Assembly: GCA_016218725.1 (NCBI GenBank)
Contig: JACRDB010000018.1
Location: forward strand, 1 to 38,655
DNA length: 38,655 nt
Reading direction: 5' to 3'
DNA from: Deltaproteobacteria bacterium
GTDB lineage: Bacteria > Myxococcota_A > Polyangia > Polyangiales > Ga0077539
Both the position numbers and the translations under genes were made by a program. This document shows positions 8,341-16,820 of the stretch, one piece after another (within the stretch, counting starts at the first letter, position 1; every line of letters begins with the position of its first letter). Under the pieces are notes generated by a model, which had not been told where the DNA came from, made no database searches, and worked only from the letters and a program-made list of their open reading frames with translations.

Positions 8341-10176
8341 GTGACGACGCTGGCGAGGCTCTCCCCAGGGCAAGTGTTCGCCCGAGACTTCCGCGTGACC
8401 AGGCTCCTGTCCGAAGGTGGGATGGGGGCCGTCTACGCCGTGGAACAGCTCTCCACCGCGCGCCCCAGGGCCCTGAAGGTCATGCACCCGACGCTGGTGG
8501 AGGACCCCCGGCACCGGGCTCGCTTCGCCCAGGAGGCCCGGATCCCCGCGCAGATTGACTCGGCCTACGTGGTCGAGGTCGTCGGCGCGGGCATCGATGA
8601 CGGCACCGGCCTCCCGTGGCTGGCCATGGAGCTCCTGGACGGGGGCACCCTGGCGGCGTGGCTCCAGGCCCGGGGGCCCCAGCCTCCGGCGGTGGCCTCG
8701 CAGCTCCTGGGGCAGCTCGGGCAGGCCCTGGCCCAGGCCCACGCCCGGGGGATCGTGCACCGGGACCTGAAGCCCGAGAACGTCTTCGTGTGCGCCCCAA
8801 AGGTCCCCGGGGTGCCCTTCACCATCAAGGTGCTGGACTTCGGCATCTCCGTGCTCATGCAGGAGAACCGCAACGCGGCCACGCTCACCACCGCGGGGGG
8901 GACCTCGTACTGGATGGCCCCGGAGCAGGCCAACGTCGGGGACCGCATCGGCCCCCCGGCGGACGTGTGGGCCTTCGGGCTCCTGGCCTTCTTCGTGCTC
9001 ACCAACAAGCCCTACTGGCGCGCCGCAAACAGCGCCGCGTTCAACCTCTCGGCGCTCCTGGTCGAGGTCATGATGCAGCCGCTGGAGCCCGCCAGCGCCC
9101 GCTGCGCCCAGCTCGGCGCCACGGTGCAGCTACCCCCGGCCTTCGACGGCTGGTTCGCCCGCTGCGTGGTGCGCGCCCAGGAGCAGCGCTACCAGAACCT
9201 CTCGGAGGCCCTCGGGGCGCTCCTCCCGGTGCTCGAGGGAGCGCCCGCGGTGATCACCAGCCCCCACGGCTCGGGGATCCCGTCGGGCTACGCCCCCACC
9301 ATGGCCGTCGGTGTCTCCGCGGTGAGCATCCCACCCATGCTCGGGCCGCCCACCGCGCCGCCCGCGGTCCCGCCGGGCCCCTTTGGCCCCCAAGCGAGCG
9401 CTGGCAGCACCATGGCCATCCCGGAAATGGCCCTCGGCGCGGGTGGCTTCAACCCCCTCCGAGGCCCGACCGGCGGCCACGGCCCTCCGCAGCCCCCGTG
9501 GCAGGCGCCGTTTCCGCCGCAGCCGATGCCTCCCTCGGCCCCCTGGCAGCGCCCCCCGCAGCCGCCACCCCCGGCCCGCTCGGGCCTCACCACGGTCCTG
9601 CTCCTGGTCGGCGGAGGAGCCATGCTCTTCGTCGCCGTGGTGGCCGTCGGCGTCGCCGCCCTGCGCTGGAACCGCCCGAGCCGTCGGGACGCAGGTGTGA
9701 CAATCACCTACACGCCCCCACAGGATACTGGTGTTGGCGTAGCCTATGTGCCTCCTCCGGCGTATGTGGCTGATGTACCGGCGCTTCCGCCGGTGCCGGT
9801 GCCTCCGGTACCCACGGCACCACCACCGGGGATTCCGCCGGGGCAGGACCCTCCGGCGGTGGCGGTGCAGCATGCCTGCAGCGGGAGCTGGGCGGGGCGG
9901 GTGCGCTCCGGGGGGGACTCCTTCGGGGCGAGGCTCACGATGCTCTCGACCATGACGGCGTCGCAGTGTGGGACGTACACCGAGTCCTACGAGAACGGGC
10001 CGTGCCGCTGGAGGCTCACGGCGTGTCGGATCGGGGATGGCACCGTGAGGGCCACGGCGAGGCTCAGCTCCGGGGAGTGCAACTCCAACCTGTCCTTCCG
10101 GGCGACGTGTACGCCCGGGGGCGCCACGATCAGGGTGGGGGTGACGGCAGGGACGCTCTCGCCCGCGGGGGGCTGA
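8341..10176 (+). CDS. Transmembrane Ser/Thr protein kinase (Hanks type)
   Basis: 611 residues from GTG 8341, chosen because the kinase fold begins soon after and the frame upstream is antisense to tsaE. Kinase domain about 15-290: glycine-rich loop LSEGGMGAVY, catalytic lysine K46, HRDLKPEN (140-147), D166FG, and GTSYWMAPEQ. All essential residues are present. A Pro/Ala-rich region (about 300-410) leads to one transmembrane helix (about 416-441), a second VPP-rich linker, and a C-terminal domain of about 100 residues with several Cys (CSGSW, SQCGTY, GPCRW, TACRIG). I infer an intracellular kinase with a disulfide-stabilised external sensor-like domain; ligand and targets are unknown. The next gene starts 6 bases after its stop. 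Confidence 0.9.
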   Translation: MTTLARLSPGQVFARDFRVTRLLSEGGMGAVYAVEQLSTARPRALKVMHPTLVEDPRHRARFAQEARIPAQIDSAYVVEVVGAGIDDGTGLPWLAMELLDGGTLAAWLQARGPQPPAVASQLLGQLGQALAQAHARGIVHRDLKPENVFVCAPKVPGVPFTIKVLDFGISVLMQENRNAATLTTAGGTSYWMAPEQANVGDRIGPPADVWAFGLLAFFVLTNKPYWRAANSAAFNLSALLVEVMMQPLEPASARCAQLGATVQLPPAFDGWFARCVVRAQEQRYQNLSEALGALLPVLEGAPAVITSPHGSGIPSGYAPTMAVGVSAVSIPPMLGPPTAPPAVPPGPFGPQASAGSTMAIPEMALGAGGFNPLRGPTGGHGPPQPPWQAPFPPQPMPPSAPWQRPPQPPPPARSGLTTVLLLVGGGAMLFVAVVAVGVAALRWNRPSRRDAGVTITYTPPQDTGVGVAYVPPPAYVADVPALPPVPVPPVPTAPPPGIPPGQDPPAVAVQHACSGSWAGRVRSGGDSFGARLTMLSTMTASQCGTYTESYENGPCRWRLTACRIGDGTVRATARLSSGECNSNLSFRATCTPGGATIRVGVTAGTLSPAGG

Positions 10177-10182
10177 GCGGTC

Positions 10183-10626
10183 GTGGGGGCGCGTCGCAAG
10201 GGGCCCGACCCCGCCCTCGATCCCTTGCGCGCGTCCGCGCTGGAGCACCTCGGAGAGGCGCCCCTGGAGGGCGCCCCGGAACCCACCGCCGCGAGGCCCC
10301 GGAGGGTGGTGGAGCCCGCCGTGGCGGCGCTCTTCCCCGCCGGAGTGGTGGACCTCGGGGAGCTGGTGACCAGCGCCCAGCGCTGCTGGCGCGAGGCCAC
10401 GGAGCGCGAGGCCCCTTCGCTGGAGCGGCTGAGCGCGCCCGGGGCGGTGCTCCGGGTGGAGGCCGACGCGCCCTCGGGGTACCTCGCGGTGGTCACCGAG
10501 GGCGACACCTGGAGGGCCTTTGTCCCGCGGGAGAGCCTCGCCCTGGTGGTGGCGCTGATCCTTCGGCGGCCGCTGGAGGTCGTGGCCCGGGAGCTCGGTC
10601 GGGGCCCCGGGGCGCTGGAGCCGTAA
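10183..10626 (+). CDS. Hypothetical protein downstream of the kinase
   Basis: 147 residues from GTG 10183, six bases after the kinase stop. Not recognised. It has a basic/Pro-rich N-terminus, then a region beginning VVEPAVAALF and a C-terminal half with a hydrophobic stretch SLALVVALIL. There is no clear signal peptide, and no Cys pattern suggesting metal binding apart from a single Cys. GC at third positions fits its neighbours, supporting real coding. Tight linkage suggests co-transcription with the kinase, as a possible partner or substrate (inference only). A 19-base perfect palindrome lies 37 bases after its stop. Confidence 0.6.
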   Translation: MGARRKGPDPALDPLRASALEHLGEAPLEGAPEPTAARPRRVVEPAVAALFPAGVVDLGELVTSAQRCWREATEREAPSLERLSAPGAVLRVEADAPSGYLAVVTEGDTWRAFVPRESLALVVALILRRPLEVVARELGRGPGALEP

Positions 10627-10663
10627 GCGTTCGCGCACCGCGCGCGGTCTGCGCAACCGCTGC

Positions 10664-10705
10664 GGCGACCTCACCCCCGCGCTGCCGCGCGGGGGTGAGG
10701 TCGCC
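10664..10705. repeat. Perfect 19-base palindrome with 4-base loop (CGACCTCACCCCC family)
   Basis: Left arm 10664-10682 is the exact reverse complement of 10687-10705, with loop TGCC. It shares the 13-mer CGACCTCACCCCC with elements at 17470 and 38186. It lies between the unknown gene ending at 10626 and nirS. It would form a very stable RNA hairpin and could act as a terminator or processing site, but no T-run follows. The shared end sequence suggests a dispersed palindromic repeat rather than a gene-specific terminator. Confidence 0.8.
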
Positions 10706-10781
10706 GACGACGGCGTGAGCCTTGCAGCCCGAAGGGCACCCCGCGACCCCGAGCATACTCCGCGGGGGTGGAGCGGGAGCG

Positions 10782-12554
10782 ATGCGCACAGCGTGCTGGA
10801 TCAAGGCTCTTGGCGTCTCGGCGTACCTGGCGCTTGCGGCGTGTTCCCCCGCGCCGCCCGCGGGTGACGCAGCCCCCATGGACGCGGGCGACGTCGCCGT
10901 CGCGCCGGACTCCGAGGACTCCACCGCGGACACCACGCAGCCGCCGACGGACCTCGGAGACGTAAGCCAGGACACCACCGCCGACGCGACAGACGCAACG
11001 GACGCGACGGACGCGACCGATGCGACGACGGACGCGGGGCCGCCGACGATGACCCCGGAGGAGTTCGCGCGGGCGAGGGAGCTGTACTTCAACCGCTGCG
11101 CGGGGTGCCACGGGACGCTCCGGGCGGGCGCCACGGGGCCCAACCTCCTGCCGGCCCGAACGCTCACCGTGGGGACCTCGCGGCTCCGGACGATCATTTC
11201 CATTGGGACGGCGGGAGGCATGCCGGGCTGGGTGCGCACCGGGCTCATGACCATGGAGGAGGCCGACCTCCTGGCGCGCTTCATCCAGCTCCCGCCGCCG
11301 TCGCCGCCGCCCAGGCCCCTGGAGGACATCCGCGCGAGCTGGCGGCTGCGCACGCCCGTGGCCGATCGCCCTACCGCCCCAAGGACCACCCGCGCGTGGG
11401 AGAACTTCTTCGGGGTGATCCTCCGAGACGCAGGCCGCGTGGCCATCGTCGATGGAGACCGCCATGACCTGGTGGGGCTCATCGAGACGGGCTTCGCGGT
11501 GCACATCCTGCGGTCGTCCACCACCGGGCGGTACTTCTACGCCGTGGGCAGGGACGGGCGCGTCACGCTCATTGACCTCTGGACCGACCCGCCGTCCATC
11601 GCCGCCACGGTGCAGGGCTGCTTCGACGCCCGCAGCGTCGAGGCAAGCCGCTTCCCGGGCTACGAAGACCGACTGCTGATCGAGGGCTGCTACTGGCCGC
11701 CGCAGTATGTGGTCTATGACGGCCTGACCCTGGAGCCCCGGGCCGTGCGCCCGGTGCTCTCCCCGGCCTTCTCCGGCGAGCCCCTGGACGAGGTGCGCGT
11801 GGCGTCCATCATCGCGTCGAGGCAGGCGCCCCAGTGGGTGCTGGCCCTCAAGGAGTCGGGCTACGTGGCCCTGGTGGACTACCGCGCCGAGGGCTTCCCC
11901 GTGGTGGCCCGCATCGGCGCCGAGCGCTTCCTCCACGACGGAGGCTGGGACCACACCGGGCGCTACTTCCTCGTGGCCGCCAACGCCAGGAACCGCGTGG
12001 CCGTGATCGACACCCTCGAGCAGCGCCTGGTGACCTCCATCGCGACGGGCCTCGGGCCCCACCCGGGCCGAGGGGTCAACTGGCTAGACCCCACCTATGG
12101 CTGGGTCAACGCCACGGCCCACATGGGCCAGGGGCGCTTCAGCGTCTACGGCGCCGACCCCGTGGGCTCCCCCGCCAACGCCTGGCGCGTGGTGCGCACC
12201 GTGGACCTGCCCGCGGGAGGGAGCCTCTTCGTGAAGTCCCACCCGAGCTCCCCCTGGGTGTGGATCGACGCCCCGGTGTCCTCCAGTCCCACCGCCGCGC
12301 GCAGGATCTGCGTGTACGCCAAGGCCACGGGGATGATCCACCGGTGCTGGAGCGCCTCGGAGCGAGGCCAGGTGGTGCACTTCGAGTACAACCGCGCGGG
12401 CACCGAGGTCTGGGTCTCCGTCTGGGACCGCGTGGGGGAGCTCATCGTCTACAACGACCGCACCCTGGAGGAGGTCACCCGCATCCGGGGCGACTGGCTG
12501 GTCACCCCCACCGGGAAGTTCAACGTCTGGAACACCTCCCACGACGTGTACTGA
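10782..12554 (+). CDS. nirS: Cytochrome cd1 nitrite reductase (NirS-type), predicted lipoprotein
   Basis: 590 residues; ATG 10782 preceded by GGAGCGGGAG. The signal peptide ends in lipobox LAAC (Cys21), followed by an Asp/Thr/Ala-rich linker (about 35-85) containing DAT repeats. A cytochrome c domain follows: CAGCH (106-110) and a candidate axial Met in GGMPGW (Met147). The rest is the d1-heme eight-bladed propeller: AVHI (His241, equivalent to the proximal His182 of the Pseudomonas aeruginosa enzyme by recalled alignment), FLHDGGWD (His385, equivalent to distal His327), PHPGRG (His427, equivalent to distal His369; the 42-residue spacing is preserved) and the C-terminal PTGKFNVWNTSHDVY typical of NirS. 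It would reduce nitrite to NO in the periplasm. No heme d1 biosynthesis genes (nirE, nirJ, nirF, nirDLGH) are in the window. It converges on torD, 8 bases apart. The lipid anchor is unusual for this normally soluble enzyme. Confidence 0.88.
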   Translation: MRTACWIKALGVSAYLALAACSPAPPAGDAAPMDAGDVAVAPDSEDSTADTTQPPTDLGDVSQDTTADATDATDATDATDATTDAGPPTMTPEEFARARELYFNRCAGCHGTLRAGATGPNLLPARTLTVGTSRLRTIISIGTAGGMPGWVRTGLMTMEEADLLARFIQLPPPSPPPRPLEDIRASWRLRTPVADRPTAPRTTRAWENFFGVILRDAGRVAIVDGDRHDLVGLIETGFAVHILRSSTTGRYFYAVGRDGRVTLIDLWTDPPSIAATVQGCFDARSVEASRFPGYEDRLLIEGCYWPPQYVVYDGLTLEPRAVRPVLSPAFSGEPLDEVRVASIIASRQAPQWVLALKESGYVALVDYRAEGFPVVARIGAERFLHDGGWDHTGRYFLVAANARNRVAVIDTLEQRLVTSIATGLGPHPGRGVNWLDPTYGWVNATAHMGQGRFSVYGADPVGSPANAWRVVRTVDLPAGGSLFVKSHPSSPWVWIDAPVSSSPTAARRICVYAKATGMIHRCWSASERGQVVHFEYNRAGTEVWVSVWDRVGELIVYNDRTLEEVTRIRGDWLVTPTGKFNVWNTSHDVY

Positions 12555-12562
12555 AGCGCCAT

Positions 12563-13228
12563 TCAGCGACGGCGACGGAGCGGGAGGAGCGCCCCTCGCG
12601 CGGCGGAGGCGCGCGCCAGGGCCTCGGCCAGGGAAGCCAGGTGGTGGTACCAGCGGCCCTCCGGGTCCGTCGCGAGGCGCCCCGCGAAGGCTCCGAACCA
12701 GCGCAGCGGGTGCTCCCGGGCGAAGGCCGCTGCGGCGTCCACGGCGCGCCACGCGCCCGCGGAGTCACTCCTTTCCAGGGCCTCGCGCTCACGCTCGCTC
12801 AGGGCCGCGAGGAACGCCAGCTCACACCCCAGGTGGTCGGGTAGCTCGGGCACCCCCAGGGCGAAGCCCTCACGGGCGTAGGCGTCCCCCACGGCCTGCG
12901 TGGACTCGCCGAGGAGGAGGCCCCCGACGGAGCCCTCGTCCAGCTCGCGGGCATCGCAGTACACCGCCTCGAAGGGGGGCTTGTAGCGCCACCCGGGCAC
13001 CGCCAGGAGCGCGAAGAAGGTCTCCCGGAGGACTGACTCCGAGGGCGGGTCGGCGAGCGCCGCGAGGTGCGCCCGAGCGCCCTCGCCCAGGAGCGAGGTA
13101 AGCACCTCGCGGGCGTCGGGGTCCGCCAGGGTCGCGACCTGGGCGTTCGTTGGGGGCCCGAGGAAGAGCCCCGAGAGGAGCCTCGCGAGGTCCCTCCGGA
13201 GGGCAGCCAGCGCCTCGGGGTCCGTCAC
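12563..13228 (-). CDS. TorD/DmsD-type molybdoenzyme maturation chaperone
   Basis: 221 residues. Start GTG 13228 overlaps the stop of the upstream ferredoxin gene by 4 bases (GTGA), a translational-coupling arrangement. The motif ELPDHLGCELAFLAAL matches the E.PDHL..EL.F...L signature of the TorD/NarJ chaperone family, and the protein is alanine-rich and helical with no export signal. Such proteins bind the TAT signal of a molybdopterin enzyme and hold it for cofactor insertion and quality control. The client is almost certainly the molybdopterin oxidoreductase encoded two genes upstream. Confidence 0.85.
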   Translation of the reverse strand: MTDPEALAALRRDLARLLSGLFLGPPTNAQVATLADPDAREVLTSLLGEGARAHLAALADPPSESVLRETFFALLAVPGWRYKPPFEAVYCDARELDEGSVGGLLLGESTQAVGDAYAREGFALGVPELPDHLGCELAFLAALSEREREALERSDSAGAWRAVDAAAAFAREHPLRWFGAFAGRLATDPEGRWYHHLASLAEALARASAARGALLPLRRRR

Positions 13229-13788
13229 GGCGGCAGGAACCGAATGGAGGGCCGGGTGTAGGCCGGGTCGGCGAAGCCCTCCGGCGGACTGGACGCGCCG
13301 GGTCGGTGGTCCAGGGTGAACTGCAGGGCCCCGGTGGGGCAGGTGGTGACGCACGCCGGGGCGAGGCCCTCGGCGAGGCGGTGGGCGCAGCCGGTGCACT
13401 TCTCCACCTTCCCCGTGCGGTCGTTGAACTGCGGGGCGCCGTAGGGGCAGGCCCACTCGCAGTTTCTGCAGCCCACGCAGGCGTTGCTGTCGAGCCTTAC
13501 GAGGCCCGTGGAAGAGTCCCTGGTGATGGCCCCGACGGGGCACGAGGGGAGGCACGCGGGCGCCGCGCAGTGGTTGCACGACGACGTGACGAAGACCTTG
13601 GACAGGTTCGGGAAGGAGCCCCGCTCGACGGAGAGCACGGCGCGGTAGTTCACCTGCAGGGCTCTGCCGTTTCGCAGAGGGAGGGGAGAGCCCACGGGGT
13701 CCGTGTTCATCTCGGCCTTGCAGGCGATGGCGCAGGCGTGGCACCCCACGCAGCGCCGAAGGTCCACGGTCCAACCGAATTGCGGCAT
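13225..13788 (-). CDS. Four-cluster [4Fe-4S] ferredoxin subunit (DmsB/PhsB/TtrB-like)
   Basis: 187 residues. Start ATG 13788 has AGGAGG a few bases upstream; that site abuts the stop of the molybdopterin subunit gene 10 bases before. Sixteen Cys form four cluster motifs: 13/16/19/23, 71/74/79/83, 104/107/110/114 and 131/134/146/150, the arrangement of electron-transfer subunits in DMSO reductase-family complexes. There is no signal peptide, as expected for a subunit co-exported with its TAT-bearing partner. It should pass electrons to the molybdopterin subunit. No NrfD/TtrC/DmsC-type membrane anchor follows; the next gene is the chaperone. Confidence 0.9.
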   Translation of the reverse strand: MPQFGWTVDLRRCVGCHACAIACKAEMNTDPVGSPLPLRNGRALQVNYRAVLSVERGSFPNLSKVFVTSSCNHCAAPACLPSCPVGAITRDSSTGLVRLDSNACVGCRNCEWACPYGAPQFNDRTGKVEKCTGCAHRLAEGLAPACVTTCPTGALQFTLDHRPGASSPPEGFADPAYTRPSIRFLPP

Positions 13789-13798
13789 CGCGGCCCTC

Positions 13799-16792
13799 CT
13801 AGCGGAGCCCCAGGGGCTCGACCCGGACCCAGGTGTCACTGAACGACGCGCTGCCCCCCACCGGGTCCTGGAGGGAGACGTCGCCAGAGTAGTCGTCGAG
13901 GCGCATGACGGGGTTGGCGGTGACCCCGGCGCCGCGGGAGGGATCATGGCCCGCTGCCCGGCCGTCCACCGTGTGGGGCCTGGCGCCGTTCTCCCAGTGG
14001 CCATAGCTGTGGGACACGGCCACCACGCCGGGGCGCAGCCCGCGGGTGACCTTCGCCACGCCCACCACCCCCACGGGGTTCGACGCCGAGGTGAGCCTCA
14101 CCCGGTCGCCGGTCTCCACGCCCGCGGCGCGGGCGTCGGGCTCGGAGAGCTCAATGAAATTGTGGGGTTGCAGCCCCATGAGCCAGGGGCTCACGTGGGT
14201 GCGGGCCTGCCCGTGAAACACATGCTTGTACGTCACGAGCTGCAGCGGGAAGGCCGCGTCGCGCACGGGCCTGCCGTCGAGGTGGCGCACCACGTCCAGA
14301 TGGGCCACGCCCCGGAAGCGTCGGCCGGTGATGGAGTGCGTGGTGGTCGCCATCTTTGGCACATGGAAGTGCAGCACGTTGGCGTACTTGTTGTTCATCA
14401 GCGCCGGGTTCATGGGATCGTACGCGGTGTTGGGCAGGGCGAAGACCCCACCCCTGGCGATGATGTCCGCGACGGTGACGGCGCTGCCGGTGGCGCTGGT
14501 GCCGACGTTCCGGGCCAGGTTGGCAACCTGGTGGCGGTAGAAGTCCCACGCCCGATCGAGGTGCAGCCCCGGGCCCAGGGCGTCGCGACCGACGCCCGGG
14601 AACGTGGGAGAGAGCGCCTTGGCCAGACCGATGAGAATGTCCCCGTGCATCTTGGTGTCGGGGAGGATCGGACCGAACTCGTTGGTGGCCCCGGGGTCGA
14701 AGGCCCAGCGCCCGTCGCCGCCGATGGTCACCGAGTCCAGGGCCCCCACCACCGGCTGCTGGAAAGGCGTCTCCTTGATGGGGATCGCCGCGTTCTGCCC
14801 GGGGAAGGCCCATTTCTCAAGGTAGGTGGTGTCCGGGAGGACATAGTCCGCCCAGGCCGCCACCTCGCCGAGCACCGGGCTGATGGACACCAGCAGCGGG
14901 AGGAGCGTCTCATCGGACACCGTGCGCTCCCAGACGGCCTTGCCTCCAGGGACCGAGTAGGGCCACGCGTTCCAGAAGGTGATCAGCGCCTTGATGGGGT
15001 ACGGGTACCCCTGGGCGATGGACGGGATGAGCTCCTGGAAGTTCCCATGGGACGCCAGCGGGAACCACGCCCGAGGGGCCGGATAGCCTGCAAAATACGA
15101 CCTCCCCGGGGCGTACTCGGCCTTGGCGCGGTCGATGCGCACCCCCGTGGGCGTGGCGGCGCCGGTGACCGCGGCGGTGTTGACGCCCCCGGTGGCGTTT
15201 CCCTCGGCCCAGCCCCCTCCGCCGCGGGTGAGCCCGCCGGCGTGGTCCACGTTGCCGACCATCCAGTTGAGGGCCATCACCGCGAGCTGGGTGTAGGTGC
15301 CGTGGGTGTGCTGCACGGCGCCGCGGTAGGTCCAGGCCGAAGCCCGACGCCCCTGGGCCGTGAAGTCCATGGCGAGCTGGGTGATCGTCGCAGCGTCCAC
15401 GCCGGACGCCGCCGCGTACTCGTCGAGGGTGCGCTCGAACGCCGCCGCGCGGTAGAGCGCGAAGGCCGTGCGGCACCGCACGCCATTGACGGTGACGTAC
15501 GCCTGCCCCGGGTCCGTCGGGAGGAGCCTCCCCACCACCGGGGCCGCGGTCCTCCCGGTGGGAACGGCCACCGCGGCCTCCGTGGGGAGCCCGTCGGAGG
15601 CCCGGACACACACCGGGTTGGCGGCGTGGGCGATGTCCGTGAGCCCGGCCTCCGCGGGCGTGAGGAAGCGCCCCTCGTTGCGGTGCCCGGGCTCCACGAT
15701 CACCAGCCACGTGGCGTCGGTGTAGCAGGGTTCGCCCGCGGCGGTGGCCGCGGCCTTGTTGGCGTTGCCGAGGAAGGCCGCGTTGTAGCGCTCGGCGCCG
15801 AGGATCACTCGGCCCATGCCCAGCGCCAGGGCGAGGTCCCCTCCGGGCTTCACGGGCACCCACTGGTCGGCCTTGGCGGCGCTGTTGGAGAAGCGAGGAT
15901 CAATGATCACCACGCGCCCGGCGCCCCCGGGCCTGGCGGGGTCTCGCAGGTCCGCGGTCTTGCGCGCCAGGGCGAGCATCGGGAAATTGGCCTCCAGGGG
16001 GTTGCCCCCGAAGACCACCATCAGGGCCGCGCGGTCCAGGTCGGTCTTGAAGTGGTTGGGGCCCTGGGCGCCGGTGACGTGGTCCAGGGTCATGAGCTCG
16101 TTGCCGACGTGGTGGCTCACCTCGCAGATGGACGTATGATCAATGCCGTAGTTCGCGGTCCCGTAACCCGCCTTGAAGAGCCGCTCGGAGAGGGCCTTCT
16201 CGATGGACCTCCCTGGCGAAAAGACCAGTTGATTCGCGATCTTGCCAAGGTCGGGACTGGCCGGATCGATGTCCCGGGTGAGGCGCTCGTTGAAGGGGAT
16301 CAGGGCGTTGATGCGGGCGGCGATCTCGCGGAAGGCCTGGGCCCAGGGGATGACCTCCCAGCGCCCGGAGCCCCTGGGGCCCACGCGCTTGAGCGGGTGC
16401 TGGATCCGGTGGGGGTCATAGAGCACCTGGATCCCTGCCTGGCCCTTGGGGCAGAGCCTGCCGAACTCTCTCCTGGCGCTCTCGGGGGTGCGTGTGAAGG
16501 GCAGGCGCTCGGCCTCTGCGCGGTTGTTGGGGTGGTAGGGGTTGCCGTCGATCTTGAGGAGCTGGCCCCGGCGCAGTTTGGCCTTCAAGCCACAACGGCT
16601 GTGGCACATCTGGCAGGTGGAGTGGATGAACACCACGTCGGGGTCCGTGGTGGGGGGGTCGGGGTCCGCGAGGGCGTCCCGGGCGCGGAGCACCACCGGG
16701 ACCCCGGCGGCCGCGGCCCCGAGGAGCCCGGCGACCTTGAGGAAGCACCGGCGATCGAGCGCGCTGGAGGGCTTTTCTTCCTTACGGTCCAT
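13799..16792 (-). CDS. TAT-exported molybdopterin oxidoreductase, catalytic subunit (TtrA/PhsA/PsrA-like)
   Basis: 997 residues. The N-terminus has a twin-arginine signal (DRRCFLKVAGLLG, about 13-25) before a hydrophobic stretch to ALA. A [4Fe-4S] motif is at Cys60, Cys63, Cys67 and Cys114. A likely Mo-ligand Cys223 lies in HTSICE. VLPDTTYLEKW and the C-terminal dinucleotide-binding region fit the DMSO reductase family. Size and motifs point to the tetrathionate/thiosulfate/polysulfide/arsenate reductase branch, but the substrate cannot be fixed from sequence. It acts in the periplasm. GAGGAG lies about 11 bases before ATG. It is the second gene of a four-gene operon (tetraheme lipoprotein, this, ferredoxin, chaperone) with gaps of 28, 10 and -4 bases. 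The nearby nirS makes a nitrogen-oxide substrate worth testing. Confidence 0.9.
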   Translation of the reverse strand: MDRKEEKPSSALDRRCFLKVAGLLGAAAAGVPVVLRARDALADPDPPTTDPDVVFIHSTCQMCHSRCGLKAKLRRGQLLKIDGNPYHPNNRAEAERLPFTRTPESARREFGRLCPKGQAGIQVLYDPHRIQHPLKRVGPRGSGRWEVIPWAQAFREIAARINALIPFNERLTRDIDPASPDLGKIANQLVFSPGRSIEKALSERLFKAGYGTANYGIDHTSICEVSHHVGNELMTLDHVTGAQGPNHFKTDLDRAALMVVFGGNPLEANFPMLALARKTADLRDPARPGGAGRVVIIDPRFSNSAAKADQWVPVKPGGDLALALGMGRVILGAERYNAAFLGNANKAAATAAGEPCYTDATWLVIVEPGHRNEGRFLTPAEAGLTDIAHAANPVCVRASDGLPTEAAVAVPTGRTAAPVVGRLLPTDPGQAYVTVNGVRCRTAFALYRAAAFERTLDEYAAASGVDAATITQLAMDFTAQGRRASAWTYRGAVQHTHGTYTQLAVMALNWMVGNVDHAGGLTRGGGGWAEGNATGGVNTAAVTGAATPTGVRIDRAKAEYAPGRSYFAGYPAPRAWFPLASHGNFQELIPSIAQGYPYPIKALITFWNAWPYSVPGGKAVWERTVSDETLLPLLVSISPVLGEVAAWADYVLPDTTYLEKWAFPGQNAAIPIKETPFQQPVVGALDSVTIGGDGRWAFDPGATNEFGPILPDTKMHGDILIGLAKALSPTFPGVGRDALGPGLHLDRAWDFYRHQVANLARNVGTSATGSAVTVADIIARGGVFALPNTAYDPMNPALMNNKYANVLHFHVPKMATTTHSITGRRFRGVAHLDVVRHLDGRPVRDAAFPLQLVTYKHVFHGQARTHVSPWLMGLQPHNFIELSEPDARAAGVETGDRVRLTSASNPVGVVGVAKVTRGLRPGVVAVSHSYGHWENGARPHTVDGRAAGHDPSRGAGVTANPVMRLDDYSGDVSLQDPVGGSASFSDTWVRVEPLGLR

Positions 16793-16820
16793 GGTGGTGC
16801 GTAGCTCCTCGCGTCATTCC

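Noticed and set aside
10664..10705. Simple intrinsic terminator for the kinase operon
   Set aside because: The hairpin is strong, but no T-run follows and the sequence is shared with elements in other contexts, so I list it as a dispersed repeat.
11815..11825. Apparent loss of a catalytic histidine in NirS (ASR where I recall ASH in reference enzymes)
   Set aside because: Counting along the recalled Pseudomonas sequence places the functional histidines in AVHI, LHDGG and PHPGRG, all conserved here with matching spacing. The ASH position is not one of them.
13703..16804. Plus-strand open frame of over 1000 codons
   Set aside because: It is antisense to the molybdopterin oxidoreductase, whose minus-strand frame has a TAT signal and cluster motifs. 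No motif is seen on the plus strand.
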